Of a stretch of DNA of 17,192 nt, positions 15,096-17,192 are shown one piece after another. The notes below the pieces were generated by a model, which had not been told where the DNA came from, ran no database searches, and was given only the letters and a program-made list of their open reading frames with translations. Within the stretch, counting starts at the first letter, position 1, and the number at the start of each line of letters is the position of its first letter. This DNA is from Gammaproteobacteria bacterium (GTDB lineage: Bacteria > Pseudomonadota > Gammaproteobacteria > Pseudomonadales > Pseudomonadaceae), in contig JAAYHO010000193.1 of the NCBI GenBank assembly GCA_012735335.1, positions 1 through 17,192 of the forward strand. Direction: 5' to 3'. Made by a program: the position numbers and the translations under genes.

Positions 15096-16196
15096 CTACT
15101 CCCCGCCCAGTTCGACGCTGCGGTTGTCCCGGTCGACCGGCAGTACCTGCTGGCCCTCAAGCAGCATGTGCACCCCGGCGGCCACTATCCAGTCGTCCGG
15201 CTCCAGCCCGGAGACTATGCTGGCCTGATTCTGCTGGTAGCTGCCGACCTGCACCTGACGCCGCTGCAGGGTCTGGGTGGTTGGCTCCACCACCCAGACA
15301 AAGCTCTGCCCGGCCTCGGCACTGACGGCGGCCAGCGGCACTGCCAACGGCACCTGTTCGGCATTGGCAATGAATACCCGGGCGCTCTGGCCGACCTCTA
15401 CCGGTGCCCCTTCTGGCTGGAAGCTGACTCGCGCGGCAAAGGTGCGCGATTGCGGGTCGGCGGCCGGGGACAGTTCATGCAGAATGCCGGGGAAGCGCTG
15501 CTGCGGGCGGGACCACAGTTCCACCTCCACCGCCTGGCCGACAGCCAGCTGGCCCAGATGGCTTTCCGGCAGGCTGAACAGCACATCGCGCTGCCCATCG
15601 GCGGCCAGCACCAGCACTGTCTGCCCGGCGGCAACCACCTGCCCGACCTCCAGCGCGCGGCGGGCAATCACCCCGTCCTGCGGGGCACGCAACACGCTGT
15701 AGGTGGCATGGTTCTCGGCCACATTGAACTCGGCCCGGGCCTGTTTCAGCCGCGCCGCTGCCGAGCGATAGGTATTGTCCGCTGTGTCGTACTGGGAGGA
15801 GCTGATCATCTGCCGCTCCAGCAGGGTGCGGTAGCGCTCCCGTTCGGTCTGCGCCAGATTCAGGTTGGCCTCGGCTGCGGCCACCTGGGAACGGGCCGCC
15901 TCCAGTTGCAGCCGGGCGTCCTCCGGGTCCAGTTCGGCCAGCGGCTGATTGCGTTGCACCCGGTCGCCGGCATCCACCAGTCGCCTGCTGACCTTGCCAC
16001 CGATACGAAACGCCAGCTCCGGCTCCACCCGGGCCCGCACTTCGCCGGGGTAGCTCTGTACCTGAGTTGCGGCCGGTTGTGGCTGCATCACCAGCGCCGG
16101 ACGTGGTGGCGTGATTACCGACTGTGGCTCGCTGCAGGCGGACAGCAGCGTACCGGTGAATAACACAAGACCAAGGGACAGAGCGGTGCGGAACAT
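15096..16196 (-). CDS. RND efflux periplasmic adaptor lipoprotein (membrane fusion protein)
   Basis: A 366-residue adaptor linking the RND pump to an outer-membrane channel. The signal peptide ends LLSAC with lipidated Cys21. Then come the split lipoyl/barrel-sandwich halves (AFRIGGKVSRRLVDAGDRVQ and RAPQDGVIARRALEVGQVV), an alpha-helical hairpin rich in Ala/Glu/Arg between them, and C-terminal beta-barrel and membrane-proximal domains. The open frame extends to 16259, but that start would put 21 residues before the signal peptide and run through the promoter region, so the ATG at 16196 is used. Its ribosome site is weak. It is the first gene of a two-gene operon divergent from a TetR regulator. 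Confidence 0.92.
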   Translation of the reverse strand: MFRTALSLGLVLFTGTLLSACSEPQSVITPPRPALVMQPQPAATQVQSYPGEVRARVEPELAFRIGGKVSRRLVDAGDRVQRNQPLAELDPEDARLQLEAARSQVAAAEANLNLAQTERERYRTLLERQMISSSQYDTADNTYRSAAARLKQARAEFNVAENHATYSVLRAPQDGVIARRALEVGQVVAAGQTVLVLAADGQRDVLFSLPESHLGQLAVGQAVEVELWSRPQQRFPGILHELSPAADPQSRTFAARVSFQPEGAPVEVGQSARVFIANAEQVPLAVPLAAVSAEAGQSFVWVVEPTTQTLQRRQVQVGSYQQNQASIVSGLEPDDWIVAAGVHMLLEGQQVLPVDRDNRSVELGGE

Positions 16197-16220
16197 GATG
16201 GTGGGCTCGTCGTATCGGGA

Positions 16221-16286
16221 TTGGAATAACTGCACTGTCGAGTATAGTATTGATACCAAACTCCTCAGTCCAGTATTTCGAGTGCA
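16221..16286. promoter_or_regulatory. Divergent promoters and probable TetR operator
   Basis: On the plus strand TTGGAA (16221-16226), a 16-base spacer and TATAGT (16243-16248) make a credible sigma-70 promoter for the TetR gene. On the minus strand TATACT (16246-16241) is a 5-of-6 -10 for the efflux operon, overlapping the first. GTATTGATAC (16247-16256) is a palindrome over the plus -10 and start region. An outer inverted repeat TGCACT (16231-16236) / AGTGCA (16281-16286) frames the region, and TCGAGT occurs twice 40 bases apart. These are good candidates for the TetR-family operator; the exact boundaries are inferred. Confidence 0.6.
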
Positions 16287-16916
16287 ATGTCACAGAACCG
16301 TCAGAAACCCGGCCCCGGCCGCCCGAAAGACCCTGCCAAACGAGCGGCCATCCTGCAGGCGGCCCAGGTGTTGTTTCTGCGCAGCGGCTACGAAGGCACC
16401 AGCATGGACGCCATCGCCAGCGAAGCCGGCGTTTCCAAGCTCACCGTGTACAGCCACTTCACCGACAAGGAGACCCTGTACGCAGCGGCCATCCGCGCGG
16501 TGTGCGAGGCCCAGCTGCCGGATCTGTATCAGGACGAGCTGCCACCCCAGGATCTGCATCTGACCCTGGAGCGCATCGGCAATGCCTTCTGCGAACTGCT
16601 CGACAGCCCCGAGTCGCTGGCCCTGCACCGACTGCTGGTGAGCATGGCCGGACAGGATGCAAAACTCGCCCACCTGTTCTACGAAGTCGGCCCGCAGCGT
16701 GTCTGCGACGGCATGGTGCGCCTGCTCAACCAGGCCTGTGCCCGGGGCGAACTGAGCATCCCCCACCCCGAAGAAGCCGCCCGGCAATTCTTCACCCTGC
16801 TCAAGGGCGACAACCACTTCAAACTGCTGATCGGCTGCGGCGAACCCCTGACCCCCGTACAGCGCCAGCAACACGTCAGCAACGTGGTCCAGCTATTCCT
16901 CCGTCTGTGGACCTGA
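16287..16916 (+). CDS. TetR/AcrR-family transcriptional regulator
   Basis: A 209-residue regulator. After a basic GPGRPKDPAKR arm, the TetR N-terminal domain spans about 18-65, with the HTH at about 39-58 (TSMDAIASEAGVSKLTVYSHF) and the usual KETLYAAAI continuation. The C-terminal half is an all-helical ligand-binding/dimer domain of the AefR-like type. It is divergent from the RND operon with a 90-base shared promoter region, the standard arrangement for a local repressor released by the pump substrate. A GAG at 16280-16282 is the only ribosome-site candidate. The ligand is unknown. Confidence 0.92.
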   Translation: MSQNRQKPGPGRPKDPAKRAAILQAAQVLFLRSGYEGTSMDAIASEAGVSKLTVYSHFTDKETLYAAAIRAVCEAQLPDLYQDELPPQDLHLTLERIGNAFCELLDSPESLALHRLLVSMAGQDAKLAHLFYEVGPQRVCDGMVRLLNQACARGELSIPHPEEAARQFFTLLKGDNHFKLLIGCGEPLTPVQRQQHVSNVVQLFLRLWT

Positions 16917-17138
16917 ACGGGGGCAGATAGCACAGCGCCATGGAGTGCCGGGTTCCATCCCGGCAACTTGGGGTTACGGCAGCCACGCTGTGTCGAGGTG
17001 GAACTCGACACGCCATATCGTTGATCAGCATTAAATTCTTGTTATGATTCGTGGTCGATCAGTCCGTAAATATGTCCCATATAAGGGCCGGATTGATAAA
17101 TCGATACTGACTATAAAAACAAGATAAAAGGGTACGCG
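16917..17138 (+). promoter_or_regulatory. Intergenic region with two tandem hairpins and AT-rich leader
   Basis: A 222-base stretch with no gene. TGCCGGG (16946-16952) pairs with CCCGGCA (16959-16965), and GTGTCGAG (16990-16997) pairs perfectly with CTCGACAC (17004-17011), each with a six-base loop. The first could end the tetR transcript; neither has a T-run. From 17015 the sequence turns AT-rich and promoter-like, with TATAAG at 17080-17085 as a possible -10 for the last gene. Confidence 0.5.
17021..17034 (+). promoter_or_regulatory. FNR/ANR/DNR-type box upstream of the last gene
   Basis: TTGATcagcATTAA matches the FNR-family consensus TTGAT-N4-ATCAA at 9 of 10 positions. It is 104 bases before the next ATG. 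With TATAAG (17080-17085) as the -10, it would be centred near -64, close to the class I position of -61.5. This suggests anaerobic or NO control of the truncated gene, but the -10 choice is uncertain. Confidence 0.5.
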
Positions 17139-17192
17139 ATGAAGACTACAAGCATTCTGAGGGTGGCGGTGCGTGGCTGGCCGCTGCCGGTG
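17139..17192 (+). CDS. Start of an unidentified protein (cut by window edge)
   Basis: Eighteen codons are visible: MKTTSILRVAVRGWPLPV, open to the window end. AAAGGG lies 7 bases before the ATG, and an AT-rich promoter-like region with an FNR-type box is upstream, which supports a real gene. The sequence could be the start of a signal peptide or membrane segment, but the fragment is too short to name. Confidence 0.55.
   Translation, partial: MKTTSILRVAVRGWPLPV

Noticed and set aside
13503..16163. Very long open frame on the plus strand opposite the RND operon (886 codons), with similar long frames opposite nosR, nosD, norR and the chemoreceptor
   Set aside because: These are antisense shadows caused by high GC at third codon positions. 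Their translations are low-complexity (His/Gln/Ala/Gly-rich) with no recognisable domain, while the minus-strand frames encode complete known families.
16946..16965. T-arm-like hairpin (CCGGGTTCCATCCCGG) suggesting a tRNA or tRNA remnant
   Set aside because: No acceptor, D or anticodon arm can be built around it and there is no CCA end; it is better seen as a simple hairpin.
1..17192. Mobile elements, phage genes, CRISPR arrays, toxin-antitoxin pairs
   Set aside because: No transposase, integrase, att-like direct repeats, regularly spaced repeats or small paired toxin genes were found on either strand.

Overview
The window reads as high-GC gammaproteobacterial chromosome of the Pseudomonas / Halopseudomonas (P. 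stutzeri-like) type. The main evidence is a complete clade I nitrous oxide reductase locus in the Pseudomonas order nosR-nosZ-nosD-nosF-nosY-nosL-tatE, with a NosZ that matches the P. stutzeri enzyme residue for residue around both copper centres (offset of 3, compared from memory). Fifteen protein genes are supported; the last is cut by the window edge.

Layout. 83-1521 (minus): a small DksA/TraR-type zinc-finger protein and a soluble methyl-accepting protein with a C-terminal CZB domain. 1609-9766 (minus): tatE, nosL, nosY, nosF, nosD, nosZ, nosR, listed in ascending coordinates and transcribed right to left. 9865-11445 (minus): a NorR-type NO-sensing sigma-54 activator directly upstream of nosR. 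11609-11965 (plus): a small exported glycine-zipper protein, divergent from norR. 12015-16196 (minus): an RND efflux permease and its lipoprotein adaptor. 16287-16916 (plus): a TetR regulator divergent from the efflux operon. 17139 onward (plus): the first 18 codons of an unidentified gene.

How it works together. NosZ reduces N2O to N2 in the periplasm and is exported folded by the Tat system (twin-arginine leader; a TatA/E protein is encoded in the cluster). NosR is a membrane flavo-iron-sulfur protein thought to feed electrons to NosZ. NosD, NosF and NosY form the ABC-type system needed for CuZ maturation, and NosL is the copper-delivery lipoprotein. Overlapping stops and starts (nosD/nosF by 1 base, nosF/nosY by 4 bases) show translational coupling. 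An FNR/ANR/DNR-type box sits about 42 bases upstream of a good -10 in front of nosR, the classical arrangement for anaerobic/NO activation. Two more 9-of-10 boxes lie in the norR/glycine-zipper divergent region and upstream of the truncated last gene, so both flanks may belong to the same anaerobic regulon.

No phage, insertion sequence, CRISPR array, rRNA or tRNA was recognised. The most interesting points are the orphan norR placed against nosR, the three FNR/DNR-type boxes, unusual cysteines next to the NosZ copper sites, the His/Met-rich tail of NosL, and a CZB domain that appears to lack one zinc ligand. I did not find a clearly new multi-gene system.
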